Positions 1-10,572 of a stretch of 64,000 nt of DNA are shown here, piece by piece. The notes beneath the pieces are model-generated. The model ran no database searches, was not told the DNA's origin, and saw only the letters and a list, made by a program, of their open reading frames with translations. Positions within the stretch are counted from its first letter, which is position 1. The number at the start of each line of letters is the position of its first letter. Source of the stretch: Aralia elata (Eukaryota > Streptophyta > Magnoliopsida > Apiales > Araliaceae); contig CM068378.1 of the NCBI GenBank assembly GCA_034770075.1, forward strand, positions 48,016,508 to 48,080,507, written 5' to 3'. The translations under genes were made by a program, and so were the position numbers.

Positions 1-2
1 CC

Positions 3-505
3 AGAAGACAAAGAGGGGTTTGCATTTTGAGTGGAAATGGTACTGTTACTAATGTTACTCTAAGGCAACCAACTGCACCAGCATCAGGCGCAGTTATTGC
101 CTTACACGGAAGATTTGAAGTACTCTCTCTTTCGGGGTCCTTTTTGCCTCCTCCGGCTCCGCCCGCTGCATCAGGGTTGACCATTTACTTAGCGGGCGGT
201 CAAGGCCAAGTAGTCGGACTGTCGGAGGGAGTGTGGTGGGACCCTTAGTCGCTTCAGGTCCAGTGGTCATTATGGCAGCATCTTTTGGGAATGCGGCGTA
301 CGAGAGGCTTCCGCTAGAGGACGAAGAGTCGCCGGTCCCGGGGAGTGGACCCCTAGGATCCCCCGGGATTATTGGACAACAGCAGCAACAACAACTCATG
401 CCTGACCCTAACACAAATCTATTTCATGGGTTGCCTCCAAATCTTCTTAATTCAAGTCAATTACCAACTGAGGCATATTGTGGAGGAGCTAGACCTCCAT
501 ATTAA
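3..505 (+). pseudogene. 3' end of a type-I AHL (AT-hook, PPC domain) gene, frame-disrupted
   Basis: The frame opens at base 3 (RRQRGVCILSGNG) and runs through the plant PPC/DUF296 signature (GRFEVLSLSGSF, then LTIYLAGGQGQVVG), which mediates trimer formation and partner binding in AHL chromatin proteins. After codon 216-218 the frame is lost. The rest of the domain (GSVVGPLVASGPVVIMAASF, then NAAYERLPLEDEE) and the tail to the TAA at 503-505 continue two frames over. The cause is 8 extra bases at 219-226. The N-terminus with the AT hook lies outside the window. The lack of introns and the domain wording fit clade-A AHL genes. Family assignment is secure. Whether this is a real null allele, a pseudogene or a sequence error cannot be settled here. 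Confidence 0.85.
213..228 (+). other. 8-bp imperfect tandem duplication breaking the AHL reading frame
   Basis: Two adjacent 8-mers, GTCGGACT and GTCGGAGG, stand where the PPC domain needs only one. They share six bases and differ in the last two. This is the form of a footprint left by excision of an element with 8-bp target duplications (hAT type), whose junction bases are usually altered. A hAT-like family with 8-bp duplications is present elsewhere in the window. Replication slippage or an assembly error are alternatives. Confidence 0.55.
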
Positions 506-800
506 TTTACCAGAGAAAGAAACTTTTGGTGCTCTATCATCTCTTGATTTTACTTGGCTATGATCAGTACTTAGCATTTCTTCTTCTTTTTCTTTAATTA
601 ATTAGTATTTTTATGATTTTTATGTTAATTATCTGGTTAATTATTATTAGAAATTTATCTTTGATTAAAGAGGGTTGGATGTACAAAACCTGTGAATTCT
701 TTGTGGGCTTTATTTTATCTGAATATTGCTCTTGCAGTTCACTATACATGCATGTCATAATAGCTTGCTAGTAGAGTAAGAAGAGGAGAATTGCAGCTCT

Positions 801-837
<37 letters not shown>

Positions 838-2786
838 TTTGGTTGCAATTCAGGTAACTTGTCTGCTAATTGTTCATTCACTACCTGCAGAAGTTAAAAA
901 GCTAGCCCACTTATTTTTTGAGGGTGCTTTTTGTGTGTATGGTTGTTTTGTAAGTTTCCTATTTTCGTACATTTCAAACAAACCTTAAAACAACCATTTT
1001 AAAGAAAAATCCCACTGTTTATTTTTATTAGAATTATTTTTTGGAAACGGTGAATTTTACTAAATTTATACCTAGGTTTTCTTTCACAAATTATTAATTT
1101 ATGTATTTTTTATTGGAAAGACATAAATTTCTTCCAACATCGGTTTTCTTTCCTTTGTAAACATTTCTATTACTATTTAGCAATACTGATTGCTCCAAAA
1201 AGGTGATGAGATCCAAAGTTGTAATGGTCAGTTAATTTGGGATTGTGTCATCAAGAGTGATATGCATGAACAAAACAGAAACGTATGGGCTTGAAGCATG
1301 CATTCTCTCCTTTAATTATCTCGTGTGTTTTACTACTATATATAAATTTAAACACACACACCCCCCATTTTTAGACAGTCAATTTAGGGTTTTATATATG
1401 CAAAAATGTTAGCTTAGAGCAGACATGAACATTGGATACTGGGGTTACACGTGCACTTGCTGCCTCTAGACTCAGCTCTTTTTCGAGGCAACCCACCAAC
1501 TAATACAGCTCCAAACAACGTTAAAGTTCTCTCTCTCTCAGTAAATGGGGTGGAGAAAGTGAGGTAAGTTAATTAGCATCTTGTCTAGATTCAGCTGGAA
1601 TGAATTATGATATCTCCTTTATAGAATTCCTAGCTAAATCTTGTCGGGCTTTTATTTTTGTAGAAAATAAGAAACAGAGTTTTTGGATTATAATTCTTTG
1701 ATTGATGTATATACACAAGTATAGCAATCCTTAATTTACAGTTATGATAATCCCTAATGTAGGGCAATGTATACACACTAATTATGGAAGATCTTGTTTT
1801 AAAACTCTGTACTCACATAAATCTTACCCCTTTTCTTCCCTTTAGTTTAGGTAATGTTTTAATTCTTTATCACACCTTCATTTCATGGTCGAAAGCCTTT
1901 TTTTAGTACTAGGTATTTCTAATTCAGTTTCATGAGGAAGTTAAATTTATATTCTGCGTTTTGGAAAGTAAAGTCATGTAACCTTTCTTGGATGCCATTT
2001 TGGCATTTTTCCTAAGTTTTCATTTCCTAGCTAGTGGTAGGAGTAAGATACATATTTGAGGATGCAGTTGGGGATTGGTATCACAAACTTTTAAACTTAG
2101 TGGGGTCAAATCTTAAAAAGGTTCATATGTGGAGGATAGAAATGCAATTAGGTAACTCTGCAAGGGATGGTTATGGGGCTTAGCTAGTGATGGTTGTGGT
2201 AGTAGGAATGTGGGATATGCCGGTAAGTCACGGTCGTGGTTTTTAGGTTAAATACGTATGACCGACATGTGTATAAATTTTGGTCAAACTGTATGAAAAG
2301 AAAAATGTTTCGTTAATTGAGCTTGATGGTCTCTAGTGTAAGCTTTAAAATTTCATGGGGCCAATTGTAAGCCATGCCATATTGAGGGAAGAAGTGAAGT
2401 TAATCCCCAATTTATGTTTTCTTATCTTTGAGCTCCTATTATTTTTAGTTGGAAATTGATATTTCCACGAGTTTTCTCTCACCTGAGTAAAAAAAAAAAA
2501 AATCAAATGCGACTCTTTTTTGTAAACATAGGGAGTATATCTCTTGAATCAGCCCTCTCAGGGCCACGAAAAAACAGAGAAACTTTTCCAACCTTCCATG
2601 TCCAAGAAAATTAACAATCCTGAGAAATATTCAATCTCATTTTGTAGAATAAATAACCTAAACAAATTCACTTTCCTTTGTTTATTCATATATATTTTCC
2701 TTTACCCCTCTAAATCCACGAACCAGAGCTTAAAACATGTGTTCAAGAACTTTACATATTTACAAGTAATAGATAACTCTACTCAC
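506..2786. other. AHL 3' flank and intergenic DNA, no gene recognised
   Basis: AT-rich sequence with a (TC)n run at about 805-832, short C and A runs, and no open frame with recognisable protein similarity. The first few hundred bases are presumably the 3' untranslated region of the AHL gene. I see no tRNA or element termini. Confidence 0.5.
805..832 (+). repeat. (TC)n microsatellite
   Basis: Uninterrupted TC dinucleotide tract about 300 bases after the AHL stop codon. Confidence 0.9.
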
Positions 2787-4119
2787 CATACTCTGCCAAG
2801 TGGCAGAGCAACATCTCAATATGGTGTCTAACTGGTGGTGATGCATCATGCCTTCATTGTTGGCTTTTGAACAATCCACAGAAGTGCACCATCTTCTGTC
2901 ATTAGAGAATGTCAGGCTTTTGAGCCTGAGATGGCGACAGTAGCAGATTGGTATCATAATGCATATACAAAAGCTTCTTTTACTTCTTGATAAAAGAAGA
3001 ATGTCAGACTATCATGCCTCTAAAATCTTGAGCTATTAGTAAATTATCTCCAACAATATAGAGCACGCTCACTGCTCATGTGTTAGCACACATGAATAAG
3101 AGGAAGGCACAAAAGAGAGAGCAAAATAGTACAAGTTGAAAGACTTTTAAAACCTTAACACCTTGTAGAAACAAACCTTTTAATAGAAACCCCCCCCCCC
3201 CTCCATTCCACAACAACACTCCCATTTGCAAAATTTGCAAACTTTATAAGTATTTTGGTTCCATGTTTACCCTTAAATTTGTTGAGTGAATGAGTGTGTT
3301 TAGTAGTGATGGCATGATAATAAAATAGTGACGGTAAACTTGAGGACATCGAGTTATTTTATACTACCATGAACCATCAAAAGAAATGGACTAGATGTCA
3401 ATTCAACAAGCAACTTGAAAAAGAACGCCTAGATGTCTACATCTGACCATTCCTAACAATGCCTTAATACCACCTTCAGGCAGCTTATCTGGGAAACAGT
3501 ATATAGAAGACTAAAGAAAGAATTATATCGAAAAAACTAAAGACTTATGCATGCAACTTATTAAGCTAGATTAACTTACATAAGAGATCCCACAAAATAA
3601 AATATCCCAGAAAATCCCCCATGAGGTCTGTAACGCTCAGCTACCTTACTTTTAGAAGTAAAGAATTTCAACATTACAATTTAAAAGTATGCAAAGCAAA
3701 TACTTCCTCTTATTTCTAAAATCCAAAACTTATAAAACATAAGATACCAACAAAACAGAGAATCAGTGGTACGCATAGACATCAGTTTCATAGGCTATTT
3801 TATAGTGGCTAGGAAATGAGGGAACCAAGTGATTTAAACATGTTCATTTGCAGTCTGCTTAGAGGTGAAACGGGAATGCAATATCAATACAAAAGCAATT
3901 AACCAAAAACAGAACCCACAAGCTCTCGAGGATTTTGGTCTGCGTATTGGGGAGGGGGAGGTTGGACAGATTGGCAGATGCAAACAGAAAGTTCCCGTTC
4001 ATTACAAGATTGGCTATGGCACCAGCTGCTACTCTTAAAATGGTTTCATCATCTAAGTTTCTACGAAGCATCAGCAATGAAGTGAGGCCACCAGCTCACA
4101 ATCCTTTCCTGGTTAGATT
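2787..4119 (-). pseudogene. Decayed armadillo-repeat kinesin (ARK / KIN-UC type) exons
   Basis: Read on the minus strand, three blocks match the C-terminal armadillo repeats of plant ARK kinesins in the correct order. Block 4119-3996 gives SNQERIV, then after a 2-base loss GLTSLLMLRR and DDETILRVAAGAIANLVMN. Block 3488-3409 gives EGGIKALLGMVRC. Block 2925-2787 gives LMTEDGALLWIVQK, then ANNE, and in another frame HHIEMLLCHLAEYGE. Acceptor AG sites precede each block and a consensus donor GTGAGT follows the last, so the copy keeps introns. Two small frameshifts lie in the last block, and the donor after the first block is changed (GG for GT). I did not find the exon expected between blocks one and two, nor a kinesin motor domain. 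Such proteins act on microtubules, but this copy cannot encode one. Confidence 0.72.
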
Positions 4120-5194
4120 CTGCATAGTACATGATGCTGGAAAATTCTAGTAACATGAAGAAAGGTTTGAAGATCACTTTTCAGGTGCTTTAGATTCCAA
4201 TCTCAAAAGGAAGGTTAAGATAATTTTGATGTCAAAGAAAAAAAAAAAAAAAAAATCTCAACACAAAAAATTAACAGCAGTAAACAGTATACATGGGCAA
4301 ATCATTTCTGTGCACCGAGTTCAACTAATACCATACATCTTCAATACTGCAAAGGATGTCATCCCTTATCCCTTATATTCAACAGTATTAAAGATATTGA
4401 AATAACATAATGTACAGATGTGTTTTAGGCAAGCCTTAAAATCCGTGTGAACGCACCCTAAAAGAAGGTGACAATGATCTTTGGTGGACGGATGTTGTAG
4501 GTCCCTTGCAAAGGTTAATGTACCAGTTAATTACAACAACCTTAAAGAGTTGGAAAGGTAAATATTGTGACTTATAGTTATAGCACAAGAACAATTATTA
4601 ATGTATTTTTATTATTTTACAAATTATGTTATTGTGTCACATAGCAATACAAATTACATATTTTTGTTCCAATATATAAATTCTTTAAATTATAAAATTG
4701 TCTTTCATGTCGATACTGAATCACAATATAAACGTTAGTATTTAATTTTTTTGTTTTAATTTTTGTAAAATTGTTCTCTCTGACTAATTTTGAACAAAAT
4801 AAATTACAAATTATGTGAGTGTTTTAAAGGCTAAAATAGACAATTTGTACACTAAAATATATTTCCACAAAAAAATGGAGTAAAAGATAAAAGATAAAAC
4901 TTTTAAGTATAAGAAAAACTAAATGGACTATTTTCCCCTTTAAATACCCCATAGGATACGTAGATAAGATAATTGACTAATCTTCTTTCGAGGAAGAGAG
5001 GAAGAAAGTAAAAGGAATGGGCTGTTTGATAAAAATAAAGTTTTGAATGTATAATAAAAATTTGAATGAGTTGGATTAAGTAGAATATTTGAATATAAAA
5101 TAAAATGATGTATTTGATAATTGTCTGTCTAAAATATCTAAATATGTGTATTCTCCTATTTTAAACTTCTGGGTTATTATGAACAAATTTATTA
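4120..5194. other. Intergenic AT-rich DNA, nothing recognised
   Basis: No open frame with recognisable similarity. There is an A run at about 4240-4256. Upstream exons of the armadillo kinesin would lie here if the copy were longer, but I could not see them. Confidence 0.4.
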
Positions 5195-5679
5195 TCTATA
5201 TAATAAAACACAACCCAATTTAAATTTTATAATTTGTCAAAGCACAACAACGGTCGAGATTCATTCTAACTTTAATTCAATGACTCAGATTCATTCCTTA
5301 CTAAATTTCCCCCCCCCCCCCAAAACTCTCTCAAGTCTTTTTCCCCCCAAAACTCTCTTAAGTCTCTCAATTCAAATACACATGTATTATAAATGCACAT
5401 GTACTATCCAATTTGTATTACATTTGATTTTTTTATTTTTATTTTTTAAAAAAATATTTATCTTCAAAATTATATGTGTTAAAAAACTGATGGGTTTCTA
5501 CTACCCCTTAATTAACCGAAATAAACTATATGTACAAAATTGATAAATGATCTATCTAAAAATGTTGCATCTATATTGACAAAAATTGCATATGTGTTAC
5601 CATTTTGAATTGATTTGGGCGGGAAAGCACAAAGACGGTTCAGATTAATTCTAATTTTAATCTATATTAATAAGATAAT

Positions 5680-5867
5680 AATAATAATACCGACAATAAT
5701 AATAATCCTGATAATAATAATAAATACGTGTTACCATTTTGAATTGATTTGGGCGGGAAAGCACAAGGACGGTTCAGATTCATTGTAATTTTAATCTATA
5801 TTAAAAAGATAATAATAATACCGAGAATAATAATAATACTGATGATGATAATAATAATAATAATACT

Positions 5868-5906
<39 letters not shown>

Positions 5907-6180
5907 GATAATAATAATACCGATAATAATAATAATAATACCGATAATAAGACCGATAATAATAATAATAATAATAATAATCATAATAATATTAATAATA
6001 ATAATACTGATAATAATAATCCCGATAATAATAATACCAATAATAATAATACCAATAATAATAATAATACTTATAATAATAATACTGATAATAATAATAC
6101 CGATAATAATAATAATAATAATAATATCGATAATAATACCGATAATAATAATAATAATACCGATAATAATAATAATTTTT
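5680..6180 (+). repeat. (AAT)n-type compound microsatellite inside Helitron copy A
   Basis: Several hundred bases of ATA/AAT trinucleotides interspersed with CCGATAATAAT-type variants. A shorter version sits at the same place in copy B (about 12913-13055). The long isoleucine-only frames across it are artefacts of the repeat. Confidence 0.9.
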
Positions 6181-6429
6181 ATAATTTTTATATTTTAAAA
6201 TAACTTTAATAATAATAATATTTTTATTTTTTGAATTTTAATTTAATTGTTAGAATCATCCAATTTTGTGCATGATCATGTCCATGAATTTCATTATAAT
6301 AAGCTTTTCCAATAATAAAAGTTGTACATTCAACTAATGATCATTAAAACAAGCTAATAGTGACTTCTGTACTTTTCAAAAGAAAAAAAGAAGCTAACAT
6401 TGTTGAATTGTTGTTTGCTATGGAATTGT

Positions 6430-7190
6430 CTTGATGTTTTTGTGCATATTGAATTTTCTCATTGTGCTTTTGTATGATAGTTGGTACTAATTATATATCA
6501 TCTAGAATGGTATAATGATGTTCATGTGTAAATTTTCATATTGTCATTTAAATGTGTTGAACTTTGGTCAAGTATACGTTATGACTATTTAAAAATTTGT
6601 TTTTGATCCTATAGTTTGTTTATATTTGATTTGAAATAATGGAATATGGTAATGACCGTACAAGTGATGCAAAACCTGAACGATGAAGAAAATTACTCAA
6701 TTTATAAACTAGGGAGTTGCCCTTTTGTTGACAAGGCTTATGATTGTCAAATCAATGAAAGAAAAGATTCTCTGTATACGAATTGTCGATGGAAGCCGGA
6801 TGAATGTGATATTCCTGGGTTAGTGCTCTTCGATCCCATATTTAATAACTTGATAAAGATTTGCTTTCTTTATATTTATTTCCCTATCGAATGTTATGAG
6901 AGTACACTAATGTATGGAATTATCTAAATGATTTTCTGCATATTGAATTTCCTCATTGTACTTTTATATGTTGGTTGATGCTAATTATATATCATATGGA
7001 ATAGTATAATGATGCTTATGTGTAAATTTTCAGATTGTTATTTAAATCTGCTAGACTTTGGTCAAGTCTGAAGTATATGTTGTTTTTATTTAAAAATTTG
7101 TTTATGATCCTGTAGTTTGTTTATATTTAATTTGAAATAATGGAATTTGGTAATGACCATACAAATGATGCAAAACCTAAAAGAAAATAT
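6430..7190 (+). repeat. Internal direct duplication in Helitron copy A
   Basis: The segment at about 6430-6680 recurs at about 6935-7190 (shared phrases include ATATATCATMTRGAATRGTATAATGATG and the GAAATAATGGAATWTGGTAATGACC region), flanking the TBL exon. Copy B has only the first segment in full, so copy A either gained a duplication or copy B lost one. Confidence 0.65.
6682..6816 (+). pseudogene. Captured TBL / PMR5N-domain exon (copy A)
   Basis: A plus-strand frame whose core reads EENYSIYKLGSCPFVDKAYD, then CQINERKDSLYTNCRWKPDE and CDIP, matches the PMR5 N-terminal domain of trichome-birefringence-like proteins. These are Golgi polysaccharide O-acetyltransferases. The spacing of cysteines, the PF motif and the RW.P..CDIP ending are characteristic. 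Just after CDIP the sequence reads GGGTTAGT, a plausible splice donor, so a genomic exon plus intron start was taken. The acyl-esterase domain (GDS and DxxH motifs) is absent, so no enzyme is encoded. Confidence 0.75.
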
Positions 7191-8010
7191 GGACAAGTGG
7201 ATGTAGTCAGTCTACATCAAAATGTAAAATTTATTTCTATCTACACTCCTAAGTTGAAAAATCTCGGGGAACTTTTATAAAATAAGAGCCGCATTATTGA
7301 CTATCATTGATGCTCTTGGTAGTGACTTCAATATAATGCATTCTTAATTCACCTTGACATCATATGATTCAGTGCTTTAGATGAATTTGCATTACGAAAG
7401 GAAACGCAAAGAAAGCAATAAAAAATACTAATTATGAGTATACATTAATTAGTGAATAAAAATACAAACCATGTATTTTTTGCTTAAAGGGTCATGTAGG
7501 CATCACTGTATTTTTTGTGTTCCGTCTTTTGTAAAGTTAACTAATTATACATGGTTATGATGATGTTATGGTGGTTTGGATATGTATTGATGATTGTAAG
7601 TTTTGTAGACAGGTTTATATTTTTCTGGATATCTATTTTTAAAGGAAACTCTGCCGAAATTTCTTGAAATTAGTAGCGACTAGCTTGATTGTAAGACCCT
7701 GAAAATTTTAATAAATAGAATTTAATTTTCTTCTTATTATTATTTTAAATAGAAAGGTGTTAAATCGATAATGATAAAGTTACTAGTGAAATGTGACAAT
7801 CGAGATGTTTAGTAATAACGCTAAATCACTATTCACGTGATCACTATTCACGAGGTACTATTCACGCTAAAACGCTTTTACACTTTCTTCGATCTTTGAA
7901 TTACGTCATAACGTTTATATGAGCTGGATACAAAAATTATACGGTATAAATACGAAAGTACTATTCATATGAATATATTATTCATTTATACAAAAAAATC
8001 AAACCTGTAT

Positions 8011-8062
8011 GTCGGAGAATATTCCTTTTGTCGGGGAATATTCTTTTTGTCGAAGAATATTA
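8011..8062 (+). repeat. Three-unit array with GAATATTC cores (solo LTR, U3)
   Basis: GTCGGAGAATATTCCTTTT recurs three times with small changes, each unit built on the palindrome GAATATTC or a close derivative. Confidence 0.75.
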
Positions 8063-8494
8063 TATTCGGTACCGTACGACGGCGCCGAAATAACAAAATA
8101 TTAGTGGGCCCCACAATGGCAATATTGTCAACGATAGTGGGCCCCATTGTCGGATACTGAAAGCGGCAGTATTTTGTCAACAGTATTATCACCGGCAACT
8201 GTTGAAATATCCAGTAATAAAAAGAACAGTAAAATGCGTTATTCCACAGTAATACGCGGTATTTTACAGGCACACGGTGTTGCACAGTATTTTAAATTAT
8301 TGATTCAATAATTTATAAAGTAGCAATTGCACAGTATTTTGATTCAATAATTACAATAGTATCTGCATGATACTTTTTATTATTTATCATGGCACTATAA
8401 CTCATATTATTTGTTATGATATTTTAGCATTATTGACGAATTAAAAGTGGAGTCTAACTTAGGGGTACCTAATTGAAATTATGAAATTCACATG

Positions 8495-8575
8495 CTGTGA
8501 ACTATTGGTTCACATGATGGAACTATTGGTTCACATGTGGGAACTATTAGTTCACATGTGAGAACTATTGGGGGA
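8495..8575 (+). repeat. Four-unit array with GTGAAC...GTTCAC inverted repeat (solo LTR, U3)
   Basis: Units of about 23-25 bp read GAACTATTGGTTCACATG. In the first, GTGAAC and GTTCAC form a perfect six-base inverted repeat around TATTG. The array ends about 115 bases before the TATA box. Confidence 0.8.
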
Positions 8576-8690
8576 TGTTATGCAAGATTGATAATACTTA
8601 AGGGATTATATTAAAAATAGAGGCAAAGATGGAGGTACTAAAGTGTAATAAGTCGAGCCCTTTTTGTGCAATTAATGAAACTTGGTTTTC

Positions 8691-8700
8691 CTATAAATAG
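8691..8700 (+). promoter_or_regulatory. LTR TATA box
   Basis: CTATAAATAG stands about 1.0 kb into the solo LTR in AT-rich surroundings and is followed by a C/T-rich stretch suitable for initiation near 8720-8750. It would divide U3 (7690 to about 8720) from R-U5. Motif only; no expression evidence. Confidence 0.6.
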
Positions 8701-8972
8701 AAGGGGTTATCTTAAGAAATCTTCACACCTTCCTTGCATATACTTTCTCTCTCTAAATTTCTTGAGTTCTCTTAGTATGCTAGGCTATTGTGAGTATTTG
8801 TGAGAATACTAGTATTGTCCAAGTTAGTTAGCTTCATAAAAAGCATCATCTAGTCACTTATTAACGAAAGTAGAGGATATCATTTCTTTCACACTCTTAT
8901 GTAATATCATTTGATTCCTTGTTCGTAAGTGATATTATACTCATAAAGGTTGTTATTCATTTCGTATTAATT

Positions 8973-9224
8973 TGTGGGGATAACCTGTATGTACGCTGTC
9001 GTACCTGATGAATATCCTTTTGTATTCTTTACTTATTATTCTGTGGGGATAACCTGTATGTACGTTGTCGTACCTGGTGAATATCCTTTTGTATTCTTTC
9101 CTTATTATTCTGTGGGGATAACATGTATGTACGATGTCGTACCTGGTGAATATCCTTTTGTATTCTTTCCTTATTATTCTGTGGGGATAACCTGTATGTA
9201 CGATATCGTACCTGGTGAATAACC
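8973..9224 (+). repeat. Four-unit 69-bp tandem array in the solo LTR
   Basis: Unit starts (TGTGGGGATAAC) at 8973, 9042, 9111 and 9180 are exactly 69 bp apart. Each unit holds GTACGNNNNCGTAC-type sequence; in the last it is a perfect palindrome (GTACGATATCGTAC), in the first two GTACGCTGTCGTAC and GTACGTTGTCGTAC. Because 69 is a multiple of three, one frame stays open across all units as 23-residue repeats. I regard that as a by-product of the period rather than a gene. The array lies downstream of the TATA box, in the transcribed part. Confidence 0.88.
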
Positions 9225-9541
9225 CTTCGTATTCATTATTTATTAATATTTTGTGAAAATAATCTGTCTACGCGGATTATCGCATGACGGGTGAAAATCC
9301 AATTCAGTTTCGTATATTCTGTTATACTCATATAACGTATTATTTCTTTTGTACTCTTTAAGGGATATCTTTTTCTTTCACATTTCTCCAATTATAATAA
9401 GAAATCTCTTTTTGTTTCCAAAACCTTATTTTTAAATGGTGAAAATCCCTGAAAATTTATAGAATATCCTTGATCTCACTGTATTTATGTTTATATCATT
9501 GTCATCATCCTCATATTTAAATTGTGGTGATAGTTCCCTTT

Positions 9542-9895
9542 GGCCCGTAGTTCAAAGATGAACTGGTGTGACATGATTTTGACCAAACTGTGTATTGGTA
9601 TAATCATGACCTTTGGCGTTACAGATAAAGGCTTGTGGTGAAAATATCTTTGGCCTGTAGTGCAAAGATGAACTGGCGTTTGGCGTGATCATGACCGATG
9701 GTGTTACAAATAAATATCTTTGGCATGTAGTGCAAAGAGAGGCTGTTGAAATTGTTGATTGGTATTACAAATAAATATCTTTGGCACGTAGTGCAAAGAG
9801 ATGTTGTTGAAATTATTGATTGGTGTTACAAATAAATATCTTTGGCATGGAGTGCAAAGAGAGGCTGTTGAACATGAATTATTGATTGGTGTTAC
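9542..9895 (+). repeat. Five-unit array of about 61 bp with CTTTG...CAAAG inverted repeat
   Basis: The phrase CTTTGGCATGTAGTGCAAAG or a variant recurs near 9538, 9649, 9718, 9779 and 9840, the last three at a period of 61. Each copy contains CTTTG and CAAAG as an inverted pair around about ten bases. Confidence 0.78.
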
Positions 9896-10572
9896 AGGGA
9901 TATAATATTGGTGGTGATCCTTCAACTTATAGAAGATGGTAGATATTATAATCTACTCGACTCTTCTAATGGATTGTCCGTTCTGCTGCAATTGTTATTG
10001 AATAATATCTTTAAATCTCTAATTTATTTCGGTTGAAGGCTAAAGATAATTTTATTCTTCATTATCTTAGTCATGATATTTTCTACTGGGCTATTTGTGC
10101 TCACCCTTTTTCTTTGTTCTCTTCAGGAAAATAGAGTGTAGCGGGGACTAGCCGGGGAATGGAGTGATGGTCTGAGATAATAGGAGTATCTCAATACCTT
10201 ACTATTAGTGTGACAATAAGTGTATTGAGAATTTAAGATGTATTTGTATTGTGTTGTCGTATTTTGCACGACACTTATTAGTTGTAAATGGGAAAATTCG
10301 TATTTGTATTTTGTGGAATGTTATTGGTGACTCAAAATGGGTTGCGTGGACCTATTTTGGGGGCGTCACATTGATATTTTGGTGGTTGGATATGTGTTGA
10401 TGATTGAGTATGTATTAATTATTGTGGTGGTATGGTGAATTATGATAATTGTTATGTTTGATTGTATGTTATTTTAGATTGTAAAGAGTCTTTAAGTAAT
10501 GTAGTACTTTTCGAATTTTAATCTAATTTTTCGTTACGTCGTGCCTTCAGGCACGGGCAATTACGCTTCTCC

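Larger units (their letters stand above)
7690..10370 (+). mobile_element. Solo LTR of a Ty3/gypsy-type element with 5-bp target duplication
   Basis: The 2681-bp block begins TGTAAGACCCTGAAAATT and ends GGGGGCGTCACA, with TTGAT directly repeated at 7685-7689 and 10371-10375. The unoccupied sequence is visible in the related fragment C near 11870, where a single TTGAT joins the two flanks. The ends resemble those of the minus-strand gypsy LTRs at 34317-45800. A TATA box at 8691 gives a plus orientation. No gag-pol is present, so this is a solo LTR formed by LTR-LTR recombination. Confidence 0.85.
5195..10572 (+). mobile_element. Helitron-like element, copy A (interrupted by a solo LTR)
   Basis: The left end is A followed by TCTATATAATAAAAC, the typical 5' end of plant Helitrons (TC after a host A). 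The right end carries the short hairpin CGTGCC-TTCA-GGCACG, then GGCAATTACGCTTCTCC followed by a host T. The same ends bound copy B, and the same right end closes fragment C. The CTCC terminus differs from the usual CTRR. There are no terminal inverted repeats and no target duplication, as expected. No Rep/helicase ORF is present, so it is non-autonomous. It carries a captured TBL exon, an ATT-rich microsatellite and an internal duplication. Without the inserted LTR and one target copy it would be about 2.7 kb. Confidence 0.72.

Noticed and set aside
5749..6198. Long isoleucine-rich open frames on both strands
   Set aside because: They are read-through of an AAT-type microsatellite and have no protein character.
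8974..9222. 82-codon frame with four 23-residue repeats
   Set aside because: It follows from a 69-bp tandem period inside a solo LTR; there is no start context or similarity, and the same period explains it fully.
8973..9224. CRISPR-like spaced repeats
   Set aside because: Units are contiguous with no unique spacers, and the setting is a plant LTR.
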